Shown here piece after piece: positions 26,148 to 34,835 of a stretch of DNA of 64,000 nt (within the stretch, counting starts at the first letter, position 1; each line of letters starts with the position of its first letter). The DNA comes from Marinobacter sp. SS5-14b. Its GTDB lineage: Bacteria > Pseudomonadota > Gammaproteobacteria > Pseudomonadales > Oleiphilaceae. The position numbers and the translations under genes are program-made. Below the pieces are notes generated by a model. It was not told the DNA's origin. It was given only the letters and a program-made list of their open reading frames with translations, and did no database searches. The stretch spans positions 124,001 through 188,000 of the forward strand of contig NZ_JASSVM010000005.1 in NCBI RefSeq assembly GCF_030541005.1, given 5' to 3'.

Positions 26148-26885
26148 ATGACAGTCACCAGGGCCCAAGGCGCTATGGGCATTATCTCCGGTTTGGCAGG
26201 CGCATTCATCGCCCTGTCGGTTTCTTTGTCGGCTTCCGCCAGTGATTACCGTCCATTACCGCCGGAAGAGGCGGAACAATGGGCACTGCAGAAAGAAGTC
26301 GACAATATTCGCATATACACCATGGACCAGGCTGGTTCCGGCTTCCAGGCATTCAAAGCCGTTGCCGACCTGAAGGTTCCGATCGAAAACCTGATGGCCG
26401 TGATGATCAACCCGCAATCCTGCCAGGAATGGGTTCACAACTGCACAGAAGCCTTTGCGTTTGGTCAGGGTGACTTTCACGACCGTTTCGCCTACTCCGT
26501 TAACGACATGCCCTGGCCCGTGACCGACCGGGATTACGTGCTCCGCATCCGTACCCGTGGCAATGAACAGACCGGCGAAGTGGTCATGGATTTGAACGCC
26601 ACCCCGGGCATGCGAGCCGAACTCAGCAGCCGCGTTCGGGTCGACCGATCGGATACCCTGTACCGCTTTACACCGAAGGGCAACCAGACACGGATGGTGT
26701 GGGTACAGCACACCGAGCCCAATGGCGCCCTGCCGGAATGGCTGGTCAACAACCTGGTTGTTGATATCCCGGTTAAATCCATGCAGGCACTGGAAGCCGT
26801 CGCCCAGGAAGAAAAATACCAGGGCTACCGGATCGAATGGGCCGAAGACGGCAACATCAAAGCCGTTGTTCCTGACAACCGTTAA
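26148..26885 (+). CDS. Secreted START-domain protein
   Basis: This 245-residue protein has an N-terminal signal peptide (IISGLAGAFIALSVSLSASAS, cut near residue 30) and a START-type lipid-binding domain (IENLMAVMINPQSCQEWVHNCTEAFAFG, WPVTDRDYVLRIRTRG, TRMVWVQHTEPNGALPEWLVNNLVVDIPVKSMQALE). START domains form a deep hydrophobic cavity for a lipid or sterol. The mature protein should be periplasmic, where it might carry a hydrophobic molecule; the ligand is unknown. It is monocistronic and divergent from DUF2804. Confidence 0.85.
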   Translation: MTVTRAQGAMGIISGLAGAFIALSVSLSASASDYRPLPPEEAEQWALQKEVDNIRIYTMDQAGSGFQAFKAVADLKVPIENLMAVMINPQSCQEWVHNCTEAFAFGQGDFHDRFAYSVNDMPWPVTDRDYVLRIRTRGNEQTGEVVMDLNATPGMRAELSSRVRVDRSDTLYRFTPKGNQTRMVWVQHTEPNGALPEWLVNNLVVDIPVKSMQALEAVAQEEKYQGYRIEWAEDGNIKAVVPDNR

Positions 26886-26967
26886 CCGGTTGACCAAACA
26901 GGGATGACGGCGGGCCACGGAACGGCTAAGCTTTAGCGAAAGCATCGCAAATGGAAGAGTCCCGCCA

Positions 26968-27459
26968 ATGACTGTTCTCGCTCATGAGATCATGACCCCG
27001 ACCATCAAAGCTGTTCCTCACCACTGGACTATGGACCGGCTCGCCCGCTTCCTGACTGACAATGAAATAACCGGCAGCCCGGTTACCGATGACAACGGCG
27101 ATATCATCGGCATTGCCACCCTGAAAGACATCACCGAGTTTCGCTGGAACGCAACCCGTGCCGGTGAGCAACCAACCCTGACAGCAGAAGAGCAGGAAGA
27201 GGCCCGGCGACTGCGCATGGTCATCTTCGAAGAAATGGGCAAAGTGCCGGTAGAAGTGCGGGATATCATGACACCCCTGGTGCTATCCGTAGACGAAGAC
27301 ACCCCTGTGCGGGACATTGCCAACATCATGATGCGCGAACACCTGCACCGGATTTTTGTGACACGGGATTCAAAAATCACCGGAATTGTCACAACCTACG
27401 ATATGCTCAAACTGATTTCGGACAAAAGCCTGACCCAGCGCTGTGCCGAAAACGACTGA
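26968..27459 (+). CDS. CBS-domain pair protein
   Basis: This 163-residue protein consists of two CBS domains (AHEIMTPTIKAVPHHWTMDRLARFLTDNEITGSPVTDDNGDIIGIATLKDI and VRDIMTPLVLSVDEDTPVRDIANIMMREHLHRIFVTRDSKITGIVTTYDML) with a charged linker. Such pairs bind adenine nucleotides and switch partner proteins. It probably shares a transcript with the PhoH gene, which begins 24 bases after its stop, so it may modulate that ATPase or report energy status. No enzyme domain is fused. Confidence 0.9.
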   Translation: MTVLAHEIMTPTIKAVPHHWTMDRLARFLTDNEITGSPVTDDNGDIIGIATLKDITEFRWNATRAGEQPTLTAEEQEEARRLRMVIFEEMGKVPVEVRDIMTPLVLSVDEDTPVRDIANIMMREHLHRIFVTRDSKITGIVTTYDMLKLISDKSLTQRCAEND

Positions 27460-27483
27460 TTCATCCAAGAGGTAGCGCCACCT

Positions 27484-28869
27484 ATGCCAAGAGCACCGCA
27501 AGCTCGCAAAAAGATGTACGTCCTCGACACCAACGTCCTCATCCACGATCCGAATGCCCTCCTGAACTTTGAAGAACACGATGTCATCATCCCGATGACG
27601 GTACTCGAAGAACTCGACAGCCTGAAATCCGGCAAACAATCCGTTGCCGCCGATTGCCGCCAGGCCATTCGCAACATCGACAAGCTGCTCGGCGATGCCA
27701 GCCCAAAGGACATCGAGAAAGGCGTGCCCATTCTGCGTGGCAAAAAGGCGGAACCGCTCGGCGCCCTCTCCATCATCATGAGCACCGAGCGCAACGGCAA
27801 CCACTCACTGCCGGAACACCTGAACGACAACAAGATCATCAACACGCTGGCTGCGCTGCAGGAACAACATAAATCCAGAGACATCATCCTGGTCAGCAAA
27901 GACATCAACATGCGCCTGAAAGCGCGAGGCTTCGGTGTTGAAGCACAGGACTACCACAACGACCAGCTGCTGGACGACATTGATCTCCTCCCCAAGGGTT
28001 ACAAGGAATTTTCCGATTCCTTCTGGGACAAGATCGCCAAAGTAGAAACCGTGCAACGAGAGGGCGTCACTGAGCACCTGCTCAAGCGGGAGGGCGAACT
28101 GGCCAGGCTCAACATCAACGAATTCGTGATCGATGAGCGAGGCTTCATCGGCCAGGTTGTCGACGTCTCCCCGGATCAGCTGGTGATCAAGGACTTGCAC
28201 CAGCACGACCTGATGAACGAAGAAGTCTGGGGTCTGGTGCCCCGCGATATCTACCAGGCCATGGCACTGCACCTGTTGCTGGATCCGGACATTCACCTGG
28301 TGAACCTGACCGGCTCTGCCGGCTCCGGGAAAACCATCCTGGCGCTGGCCGCCTGCATCGAGATGACCGTCGCCAGCAAGCTGTACAAACGCATCATTGC
28401 GACCCGTTCCACGCAGGGACTGGATGAAGACATCGGGTTTCTGCCCGGCACCGAGGCCGAAAAAATGGAGCCCTGGCTGGGCGCCATTGTCGATAACCTG
28501 GAAGCACTGCACGAAGACGACGAGAACATGACCGCCAGCGTCGACTACATCCTCAGCAAGGTGCCGCTGCATTTTAAATCAATGAACTACATTCGGGGCC
28601 GGAGTTTTCAGCACAGCCTGATCATTATTGACGAGTCACAAAACCTGACGCCGCACCAGATCAAGACCATCATCACACGGGCAGGCAATGGCTCAAAAGT
28701 GATCTGCCTGGGCAACCTGGCGCAGATCGACACACCCTACCTGAGCCCCCTGAGCTCCGGCCTCACCTACATGACGGAACGCTTCAAGGGCTTTAGCCAC
28801 GGCGGCCACATCCACCTCCAGGGCGTACCTCGCTCGGTTCTGGCGGAGTTTGCAGAAGCCAACCTCTGA
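27484..28869 (+). CDS. PIN-PhoH family protein (PhoH2-type ATPase/RNase)
   Basis: This 461-residue protein has an N-terminal PIN nuclease domain (about 10-150, MYVLDTNVLIHDPNALLNF with the first catalytic Asp) fused to a PhoH AAA-type ATPase (about 250-461) with Walker A GSAGSGKT, Walker B IIIDESQNL and NYIRGRSFQHSLI. PIN-PhoH proteins act on RNA, combining helicase-like and nuclease activity, and the PhoH name comes from a phosphate-starvation gene. Whether this copy responds to phosphate is not shown; I see no Pho box at its start. The CBS gene lies just upstream, and a hairpin at 28886-28916 probably ends the transcript. Confidence 0.93.
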   Translation: MPRAPQARKKMYVLDTNVLIHDPNALLNFEEHDVIIPMTVLEELDSLKSGKQSVAADCRQAIRNIDKLLGDASPKDIEKGVPILRGKKAEPLGALSIIMSTERNGNHSLPEHLNDNKIINTLAALQEQHKSRDIILVSKDINMRLKARGFGVEAQDYHNDQLLDDIDLLPKGYKEFSDSFWDKIAKVETVQREGVTEHLLKREGELARLNINEFVIDERGFIGQVVDVSPDQLVIKDLHQHDLMNEEVWGLVPRDIYQAMALHLLLDPDIHLVNLTGSAGSGKTILALAACIEMTVASKLYKRIIATRSTQGLDEDIGFLPGTEAEKMEPWLGAIVDNLEALHEDDENMTASVDYILSKVPLHFKSMNYIRGRSFQHSLIIIDESQNLTPHQIKTIITRAGNGSKVICLGNLAQIDTPYLSPLSSGLTYMTERFKGFSHGGHIHLQGVPRSVLAEFAEANL

Positions 28870-28885
28870 TCGGCGGCATACCACG

Positions 28886-28916
28886 AACGCAGGGCTGACT
28901 GACGTTACCCTGCGTT
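28886..28916 (+). terminator. Intrinsic terminator after phoH
   Basis: AACGCAGGG (28886-28894) pairs perfectly with CCCTGCGTT (28908-28916), 13-base loop, followed by TTCC. It overlaps the last codons of the opposing AraC-type gene (stop at 28905). The stem is convincing; the T-run is short. Confidence 0.65.
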
Positions 28917-29888
28917 TTCCTTGCGCCAGCGCACGGGCGGCAGGCCAGTCCATCGCTGGAAGGCCCGGTAAAAGGTACTGGCCTCCGCGTAACCCAATGA
29001 CTGGGCAATATCCGCCAGCGATTGCCGCTGGAGACTTACCTCTTCAAGCGCCAGCTGCCGCCGCACATCATCCAGCAGGCCATTGAAGGTCAAGCCCTCC
29101 CCTTGCAGCCGCCGGGCCAGGGTACGCTCACTGACACCGAGCGCCCGGGCAGCATCGCGTCGGCGGGGCAGCTTCTGACTCATCTGGGTCACCAACCACT
29201 GGCGTAAATCCGGCATTGACGCGCCCTGCATTCCCAGGGCAACCAGCCGGCCTGCACTGAACTGCTCGTGCATTTCTGACAACCCCGGATCAGCCTGGGG
29301 CAGCACTTTATCCAGCTCGGCATTGTCCACCAGCAGACCGCTGAAGGCCTGTTCAAACTCCACCGGGCAGCCAAAAACTGCCTGGTAACCGGCTTGAGCG
29401 CCTAATCTTGCCTGACTGAACTGCACCTTGATGGGTTTCAGATCCGCGCCCGTCAACCAGCCGGAAAAGGTGATCACCGCGGCCAGTACCGCTTCCAACT
29501 GATGCGGGCTGAAAACCAGCCGCCCTTGCCGCGGGTGATAAACAATCCAGGTACCCCGGTGCCCCGGCAACATCTGAAACCGACCACCATCCGAAATCAG
29601 ACGCTGATACTTCTGCACTAACATGATGGCTTCACGCAATGTGGCTGCCGATTGCAATGCAAAGCTGACGACATCAAGGCTGGCGTGCCTCACCCCGGCC
29701 CCGGCTTTCAAGCCAAAACCGGAATCCCCTGTGCAGCGCTCTGCACCGTGCCACAGCCGGGTGATATGGTCGATCGGCCAACGCTCCCACGCTAACGCCT
29801 CGGCCGGAATGCCCGACGCCGCCAGCAATGTCTCGGTATCGACGCCCAGCCGTCCTGCCGCATCAATAACCGTGTTAACCCAACCCAT
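28905..29888 (-). CDS. AraC-family transcriptional regulator (arabinose-binding-domain type)
   Basis: This 327-residue regulator has an N-terminal ligand-binding region of the Arabinose_bd type (IDAAGRLGVDTETLLAASGIPAEALAWERWPIDH) and a C-terminal AraC pair of helix-turn-helix motifs (RDAARALGVSERTLARRLQGEGLTFNGLLDDVRRQLALEEV and LADIAQSLGYAEASTFYRAFQRWTGLPPVRWR). I chose ATG 29888 (MGWVNTV); an in-frame TTG at 29912 adds eight residues. It is divergent from the FAD dehydrogenase gene, and a near-perfect 22-bp-period repeat in the spacer is the natural binding site. The effector is probably a substrate or product of the downstream genes. Confidence 0.88.
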   Translation of the reverse strand: MGWVNTVIDAAGRLGVDTETLLAASGIPAEALAWERWPIDHITRLWHGAERCTGDSGFGLKAGAGVRHASLDVVSFALQSAATLREAIMLVQKYQRLISDGGRFQMLPGHRGTWIVYHPRQGRLVFSPHQLEAVLAAVITFSGWLTGADLKPIKVQFSQARLGAQAGYQAVFGCPVEFEQAFSGLLVDNAELDKVLPQADPGLSEMHEQFSAGRLVALGMQGASMPDLRQWLVTQMSQKLPRRRDAARALGVSERTLARRLQGEGLTFNGLLDDVRRQLALEEVSLQRQSLADIAQSLGYAEASTFYRAFQRWTGLPPVRWRKENAG

Positions 29889-29897
29889 GGATACAGT

Positions 29898-29939
29898 GGC
29901 TTCTAACGTCAATTATGTTGGCCTCTAATGTCAATCATG
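29898..29939 (+). promoter_or_regulatory. Direct repeat operator between araC-like gene and FAD dehydrogenase
   Basis: GGCTTCTAACGTCAATTATG (29898-29917) and GGCCTCTAATGTCAATCATG (29920-29939) match at 17 of 20 positions with a 22-base period, about two helical turns. This is typical of AraC-type half-sites and lies directly ahead of both divergent genes. Confidence 0.65.
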
Positions 29940-30002
29940 AACCGATAATAGCGGTATATGGTCTGCTTCAACAATCACGACAAAAACAACAGGAACATTT
30001 CT

Positions 30003-31616
30003 ATGGGCGAAGCGACTTCCTCCGATGTTCTGGTCGCCGGTGGCGGCCTGGCCGGCATTGTCACAGCACTGGAAGCACTGCGCGCCGGAAAGTCCGTGAC
30101 CCTCGTTGACCGGGACTGTCCCGAACGTTTTGGCGGGCTGGCCTTATGGGCTTTCGGTGGCATGGCGCTGGTTGATACGCCGCTGCAGCGGCGTATGAAA
30201 ATACAGGACTCACCCACCACCGCATTGCGGGACTGGCAACGATTCGGCGAGTTGGACCCGAACGACCACTGGCCCATGCAGTGGGCACGTTATTACGTGG
30301 AAAATTCCAAAACCGAGGTCTACGACTGGCTGCGCAACGAAGGGCTGAAGTTCATGCCGGCGGTCAACTGGGTGGAACGCGGCCGCCTGGGTGATGGCAA
30401 CAGCGTACCCCGTTACCACATTGTCTGGGGTACCTCCCGGGAACTGACCCGCCGCATGATCGAAGCTCTGCACAGTGCTGGCAGCGACGGCCGTCTGACC
30501 CTGCTGCACCGTCATCGCATTACCGCGCTGGACCATCACGGCGGCAAGGTGTGTGGTGCCGTCGCGATCAACGAAGCCACCGGTGACGAAGTTCGCTTGT
30601 CCGCGCCTGCGGTGGTGCTGGCCATGGGCGGTATCAACGGCGGGCATGAACAATGCCGTGCCAACTGGCCAGCCGACCGGCCACAACCGACGCACATGCT
30701 CAACGGCGCGCACCCGTTTGCCGATGGCAAGTTGCACCACTGGACAAAAGACCATCTGAGCGCGCAAATCACCCACGCTGGCGAAATGTGGAACTACGCG
30801 GCAGGCTTTCCTCACCCATTCCCGCACTTTGATGGCCACGGGCTCTCGACCATTCCCTGCAAGTCCGCTCTATGGCTGAATCATCGTGGCGAACGCATCG
30901 GACCGGAGCCGCTGGTCACCGGGTTTGATACCCACTGGTTGTGTCAGCAGGTGGCCGCTCAGGAAAAACCCTGGACCTGGCACCTGTTAAACCGGCGCAT
31001 TGCCCTGAAAGAATTCGCCATCTCCGGCGCCGAGCACAATGCCAGAATCCGCGACAAGCAATTTCCGCTGTTCCTGAAAGACTTGCTGCTGGGCAACAAA
31101 CAGCTGGTCCAACAGATGGAATCCGAAAGCCCCTATTTTATTACGGATGAGACTCTGGAAGGACTGGCCAACAAAATGAATGCTCTGACCAGTTCGCTGG
31201 ACATCAACCCGGACACGCTCAAAGCCACGGCTGACGCCTTCGACAGTAACTTTCAGAAAGGCAGCCACCTGGCGAACGACGCCCAGATTCGTATGATCCA
31301 GCATGCCCGCCAGTGGGGCCCGGACCGCTTGCGCACCTGTAAGCCCGCCCCCCTGCAAAAACCGGGAGCCGGGCCGTTCATTGCCATTCACATGCAATTG
31401 ACCACCCGCAAAAGCCTGGGCGGGCTTCGAACCGATCTGCAAAGCCGGGTGCTGGATGCAAACGACCGTCCCATCAGTGGTCTGTACTGCGTAGGTGAGG
31501 CGTCAGGCTTCGGTGGGGGTGGCAGTAATGGCAAGCGTTCGCTGGAAGGTACTTTCCTGCCGGGCTGCATCATGACCGCCCGAGCCGCAGCCAGGTCCAT
31601 TGTGAACGGCGATTAG
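30003..31616 (+). CDS. FAD-binding dehydrogenase/reductase (fumarate reductase flavoprotein-like)
   Basis: This 537-residue flavoprotein opens with the dinucleotide motif DVLVAGGGLAGIVTALEALRAGKSVTLVDRD and ends with the FAD-closing segment RPISGLYCVGEASGFGGGGSNGKRSLEGTFLPGCIMTARAAARSIV, as in fumarate reductase flavoproteins and 3-ketosteroid delta-1-dehydrogenases. ATG 30003 has AGGA at 29990-29993; an upstream in-frame ATG at 29958 lacks a ribosome site. It heads a same-strand run with the TPP enzyme (51 bases later) and pxpABC. Steroid or hydroxyacid dehydrogenation cannot be told apart from sequence alone. Confidence 0.85.
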   Translation: MGEATSSDVLVAGGGLAGIVTALEALRAGKSVTLVDRDCPERFGGLALWAFGGMALVDTPLQRRMKIQDSPTTALRDWQRFGELDPNDHWPMQWARYYVENSKTEVYDWLRNEGLKFMPAVNWVERGRLGDGNSVPRYHIVWGTSRELTRRMIEALHSAGSDGRLTLLHRHRITALDHHGGKVCGAVAINEATGDEVRLSAPAVVLAMGGINGGHEQCRANWPADRPQPTHMLNGAHPFADGKLHHWTKDHLSAQITHAGEMWNYAAGFPHPFPHFDGHGLSTIPCKSALWLNHRGERIGPEPLVTGFDTHWLCQQVAAQEKPWTWHLLNRRIALKEFAISGAEHNARIRDKQFPLFLKDLLLGNKQLVQQMESESPYFITDETLEGLANKMNALTSSLDINPDTLKATADAFDSNFQKGSHLANDAQIRMIQHARQWGPDRLRTCKPAPLQKPGAGPFIAIHMQLTTRKSLGGLRTDLQSRVLDANDRPISGLYCVGEASGFGGGGSNGKRSLEGTFLPGCIMTARAAARSIVNGD

Positions 31617-31667
31617 GGAACCGACTCAACCCGGTCCATAACAACAAGATCATTCAGGAGAAACACC

Positions 31668-33326
31668 ATGCCGAACGGCGCTCAAGCTCTGATGAAAACA
31701 CTGGTGGATGCCGGTATCGAGGTCTGTTTTACCAACCCTGGCACCAGCGAGATGCACTTTGTCGCGGCGCTGGACAGCGAACCCAAAATGCGAGCAGTAC
31801 TGGCGCTGTTTGAAGGGGTCGCCACCGGCGCTGCCGACGGCTACGCCCGCATGGCGGACAAGCCCGCCGCCACCTTGCTGCATCTGGGCTGCGGACTGGG
31901 CAATGGCCTCGCCAACCTGCATAACGCGCGCAAAGGCAAGGTGCCGGTAGTGAACATTGTTGGCGACCACGCCACTTACCACGTCAAATACGACGCCCAG
32001 TTACAATCCGATATCGAAACCGTTGCCCGCAACGTTTCCCCCGGCTTTGTGCGCACCTCCCAGAGCACCGAACACCTGTGCCACGATGCCGCCGAAGCCA
32101 TTGCTGCGGCCAAAGGCCTGCCCGGCCAGGTTGCCACCCTGATTTTGCCGGCGGACGTGTCCTGGGGGGAAGGCGGTGTACCCTGTGCACCGATGGATCA
32201 ACCGGTGCCGGAAGCCGCTGATGACACCGCCGTTGCCGCCGTTGCTGACGCCATCCGCAGCGGCCGGAAGACAGCTCTGCTGCTGGGCGGTCATGCCCTG
32301 CGGGAACCGAGCCTGATGGCGGCAGCCCGCATTGCGGCCCACAACGGCGTTAAGCTGTTCGCCGAAACCTTCCCCACCCGCATTGAGCGCGGCGCCGGCC
32401 TGCCCGCAGTCGAGCGCATCGCCTACCTGGCAGAACTGGCCACTCTGCAACTCTCCGAGTATGACCACCTTATTCTGGTAGACGCCAAAGCACCGGTTTC
32501 CTTCTTCGCCTATCCCGGCAAGCAGAGCTATCTGGTGCCGGATCACTGCAGCCTGCACACCCTGTCGACACCCGAGCAGGACGCCACCGCCAGCCTGCTC
32601 AAACTGGCGGACACCCTGGGTGCCGGCAGCGCTCAACCGGAACTGCAAAAATCCGCCCGCCCCGGCCGCCCCCAGGGCAAACTCACCGCCGAAAAAGTCT
32701 GCAAGGCCCTGGGCCACCTGATGCCGGAACACAGCATCATCGTGGACGAATCCATTACCTCCGGCCTGATGCTGAACGCCCTGACCACCGGCGCACCAAG
32801 GCACGACATCCTCACCCTCACCGGCGGCGCCATCGGCCAGGGCCTCCCCAACGCCGTCGGAGCAGCCATCGCCTGCCCGGACCGCCCGGTTTACGCTCTG
32901 ATCGGCGACGGCACCGCCATGTACACCATTCAGGCCCTGTGGACCATGGCCCGGGAAAACCTGAACGTCACGACCATCATCTTCAACAACGCCTCCTACT
33001 CCATCCTGAACGTAGAGCTGGAACGGGTGGGCGCAGAAGACGCGGGCGAGAAGGCAAAATCACAACTGGACATCAGTGGCCCGGTCACCCACTACGCTAA
33101 ACTTGCCCAGAGCATGGGCGTGCATGGCGTGAGGGTGCACACAACGGAAGAACTGCTCAAAGCCATGGAGTATGCCCAAAGCATGCCCGGCCCCCACCTG
33201 ATCGAAGCGGTGGTGCCGGAATCTTTGAGCGGGGTAAAACGTAAGGTACTGCCCTGGCTACTGCGCACTCTGCCGAGCCTGCCAAGGCCCTTGACGAAAG
33301 CGTTGAAGAAGAAAATTGCACCCTGA
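31668..33326 (+). CDS. Thiamine diphosphate enzyme of the acetolactate synthase/benzoylformate decarboxylase type
   Basis: This 552-residue TPP enzyme has the three-domain layout of the POX/ALS family. The N-terminal PYR domain has FTNPGTSEMHFVAALDSEPK and the catalytic Glu in ALFEGVATGAADGYARM (Glu49). The middle domain runs about 190-330. The C-terminal PP domain has the TPP motif YALIGDGTAMYTIQALWTMAR ending in FNN. Database annotation of such proteins as acetolactate synthase large subunit is generic. No ilvH-like small subunit follows and this is not a biosynthetic ilv operon, so decarboxylation or carboligation of a 2-oxoacid from the FAD-dehydrogenase pathway is more likely. A clear AGGAG lies ahead of the ATG. 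Confidence 0.88.
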   Translation: MPNGAQALMKTLVDAGIEVCFTNPGTSEMHFVAALDSEPKMRAVLALFEGVATGAADGYARMADKPAATLLHLGCGLGNGLANLHNARKGKVPVVNIVGDHATYHVKYDAQLQSDIETVARNVSPGFVRTSQSTEHLCHDAAEAIAAAKGLPGQVATLILPADVSWGEGGVPCAPMDQPVPEAADDTAVAAVADAIRSGRKTALLLGGHALREPSLMAAARIAAHNGVKLFAETFPTRIERGAGLPAVERIAYLAELATLQLSEYDHLILVDAKAPVSFFAYPGKQSYLVPDHCSLHTLSTPEQDATASLLKLADTLGAGSAQPELQKSARPGRPQGKLTAEKVCKALGHLMPEHSIIVDESITSGLMLNALTTGAPRHDILTLTGGAIGQGLPNAVGAAIACPDRPVYALIGDGTAMYTIQALWTMARENLNVTTIIFNNASYSILNVELERVGAEDAGEKAKSQLDISGPVTHYAKLAQSMGVHGVRVHTTEELLKAMEYAQSMPGPHLIEAVVPESLSGVKRKVLPWLLRTLPSLPRPLTKALKKKIAP

Positions 33327-33390
33327 GTGGCTAGGCACCAGAGCTCGCAGTCGTTAACTTGTTCGTATTGAGAACCACCCGGAGGCGCTT

Positions 33391-34128
33391 ATGCTATTGA
33401 ATTGTGATCTGGGAGAAAGCTTTGGCGCCTGGACCATGGGCATGGACGAACAGGTCATGCCCTACATAGACCAGGCGAACATCGCCTGCGGCTTTCACGC
33501 CGGAGACCCGATGACCATGCATAAAACGGTACGCCTTGCGCTGGCGCACGGTGTCACTCTCGGTGCACACCCGGCCTACCCCGACCTGCAGGGCTTTGGC
33601 CGGCGCTCCATTGCGGTCAGCACAGAAGAAATCAGCGCACTCATCCGGTATCAAGTCGGTGCTTTGAGCCAGATTGCCGCCTCGGAAGGTGGCGCTCTCC
33701 ACTACGTGAAACCGCACGGTGCGCTGTACAACGACATGATGCGCAGCGAGGCAATTCTGGAGGCCGTGCTGGTGGCTATTCAGACCTCACCCCAACCACT
33801 GGCGTTGATGGCCATGACCACCGCCGACAATCAGCCCTTGAAAGCCGCCTGTCACCAGCACGGCGTAGCGTTGCTGCTGGAGGCTTTTGCGGACCGGGCC
33901 TACGACCAGAACGGCTATATCGTTGCCCGCAACCGGCCCGGCGCGGTGCACCATGATCAGCAGACCATCGTTGAACAGGCCAGAAACCTGTCCGCCGGCA
34001 AACCCATTCAGACGATCGACGGCGCCTCGCTGCACCTTGAAGCAGACACACTTTGCGTACACGGCGATAACGCAGACGCCGTCGCAGCCGTCAAAGCCAT
34101 CCGGGAAGCGCTGGGAGCAAGGGGCTGA
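33391..34128 (+). CDS. pxpA: 5-oxoprolinase subunit A (LamB/YcsF family)
   Basis: PxpA is one of the three subunits of the bacterial ATP-dependent 5-oxoprolinase that opens 5-oxoproline (pyroglutamate) to glutamate. The 245-residue protein begins LLNCDLGESFGAWTMGMDEQVMPYIDQANIACGFHAGDP, the LamB/YcsF signature, and continues with LGAHPAYPDLQGFGRRSI, VKPHGALYNDM and EAFADRAYDQNGYIV. A GGAGG ribosome site precedes it. Its stop overlaps the pxpB ATG by one base (TGATG), so subunits are translationally coupled. It follows the TPP gene by 64 bases on the same strand. Confidence 0.94.
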   Translation: MLLNCDLGESFGAWTMGMDEQVMPYIDQANIACGFHAGDPMTMHKTVRLALAHGVTLGAHPAYPDLQGFGRRSIAVSTEEISALIRYQVGALSQIAASEGGALHYVKPHGALYNDMMRSEAILEAVLVAIQTSPQPLALMAMTTADNQPLKAACHQHGVALLLEAFADRAYDQNGYIVARNRPGAVHHDQQTIVEQARNLSAGKPIQTIDGASLHLEADTLCVHGDNADAVAAVKAIREALGARG

Positions 34129-34835
34129 TGTTCTGGCGCCATGAAATAACCGGCGTCGATTCCGTTACCCTGCACTTTGGCGAGCGCATCGACATTCAAC
34201 TGGTTGAGCGAATTCATCGAGCCGCAGAGGCACTCAGATACAGGCTCGCCGGGCGGCTTATCGATACGGTTCCTTCCTACACCACACTGCTGCTCCGTTA
34301 CGACCTGTTGCACGATGACCTGTCGAGCTTGATGGCCTCAGTGGCTGACACCCTGGCCGACCTGCCGGATGCGGCCTCCGAAAGTACCGACAGCGACACC
34401 ATCGAGATTCCCGTGTTCTACCACCCCAGTGTCGGCCCCGATCTGAGTACGATTGCCACCCGTGTGGGCCTTTCTATAGAACAGGTAATTGAGCAACACA
34501 GCCGTGAAACCTACAACGTGTTTGCCATCGGCTTCGCACCCGGATTTGCGTACCTCGGGCAAGTGCCCGAGACACTGAGCACACCCCGGCAAGCCACGCC
34601 AAGGCCGAAAGTGCCAGCGGGAACCCTGGGCATTGCCGACACCCAGACTGCTATCTACCCGCTGCAATCACCCGGGGGCTGGAATTTGATTGGTCGCACA
34701 CCCCTGACTCTGTTTGACCCCCACCGCGACCAGCCCTCGCTGCTGGAGGCCGGCCAGCGGGTTCGATTCCGTCCGATAGGCCAGGAGGAATATCTAAAGC
34801 TTGGCGGGCAATTTGACGACGGAGACACCCAATGA
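34128..34835 (+). CDS. pxpB: 5-oxoprolinase subunit B (KipI-like)
   Basis: This 235-residue protein carries the carboxyltransferase-type domain of KipI: GRLIDTVPSYTTLLLRYDLL, IPVFYHPSVGPDLSTIATRVGLSIEQVIEQHSRETYNVFAIGFAPGFAYLGQVPETLSTPRQATPRPKVPAGTLGIAD, then QSPGGWNLIGRTPLTLFD. In Bacillus the family was named for inhibition of kinase KinA; the 5-oxoprolinase role is now the accepted one. Here it lies between pxpA (1-base overlap) and pxpC (4-base overlap), the order of the conserved pxpABC operon. Confidence 0.94.
   Translation: MFWRHEITGVDSVTLHFGERIDIQLVERIHRAAEALRYRLAGRLIDTVPSYTTLLLRYDLLHDDLSSLMASVADTLADLPDAASESTDSDTIEIPVFYHPSVGPDLSTIATRVGLSIEQVIEQHSRETYNVFAIGFAPGFAYLGQVPETLSTPRQATPRPKVPAGTLGIADTQTAIYPLQSPGGWNLIGRTPLTLFDPHRDQPSLLEAGQRVRFRPIGQEEYLKLGGQFDDGDTQ

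Noticed and set aside
31668..33326. Biosynthetic acetolactate synthase (IlvB)
   Set aside because: No regulatory small subunit or ilv genes are adjacent; the context is a catabolic-looking run with an FAD dehydrogenase.
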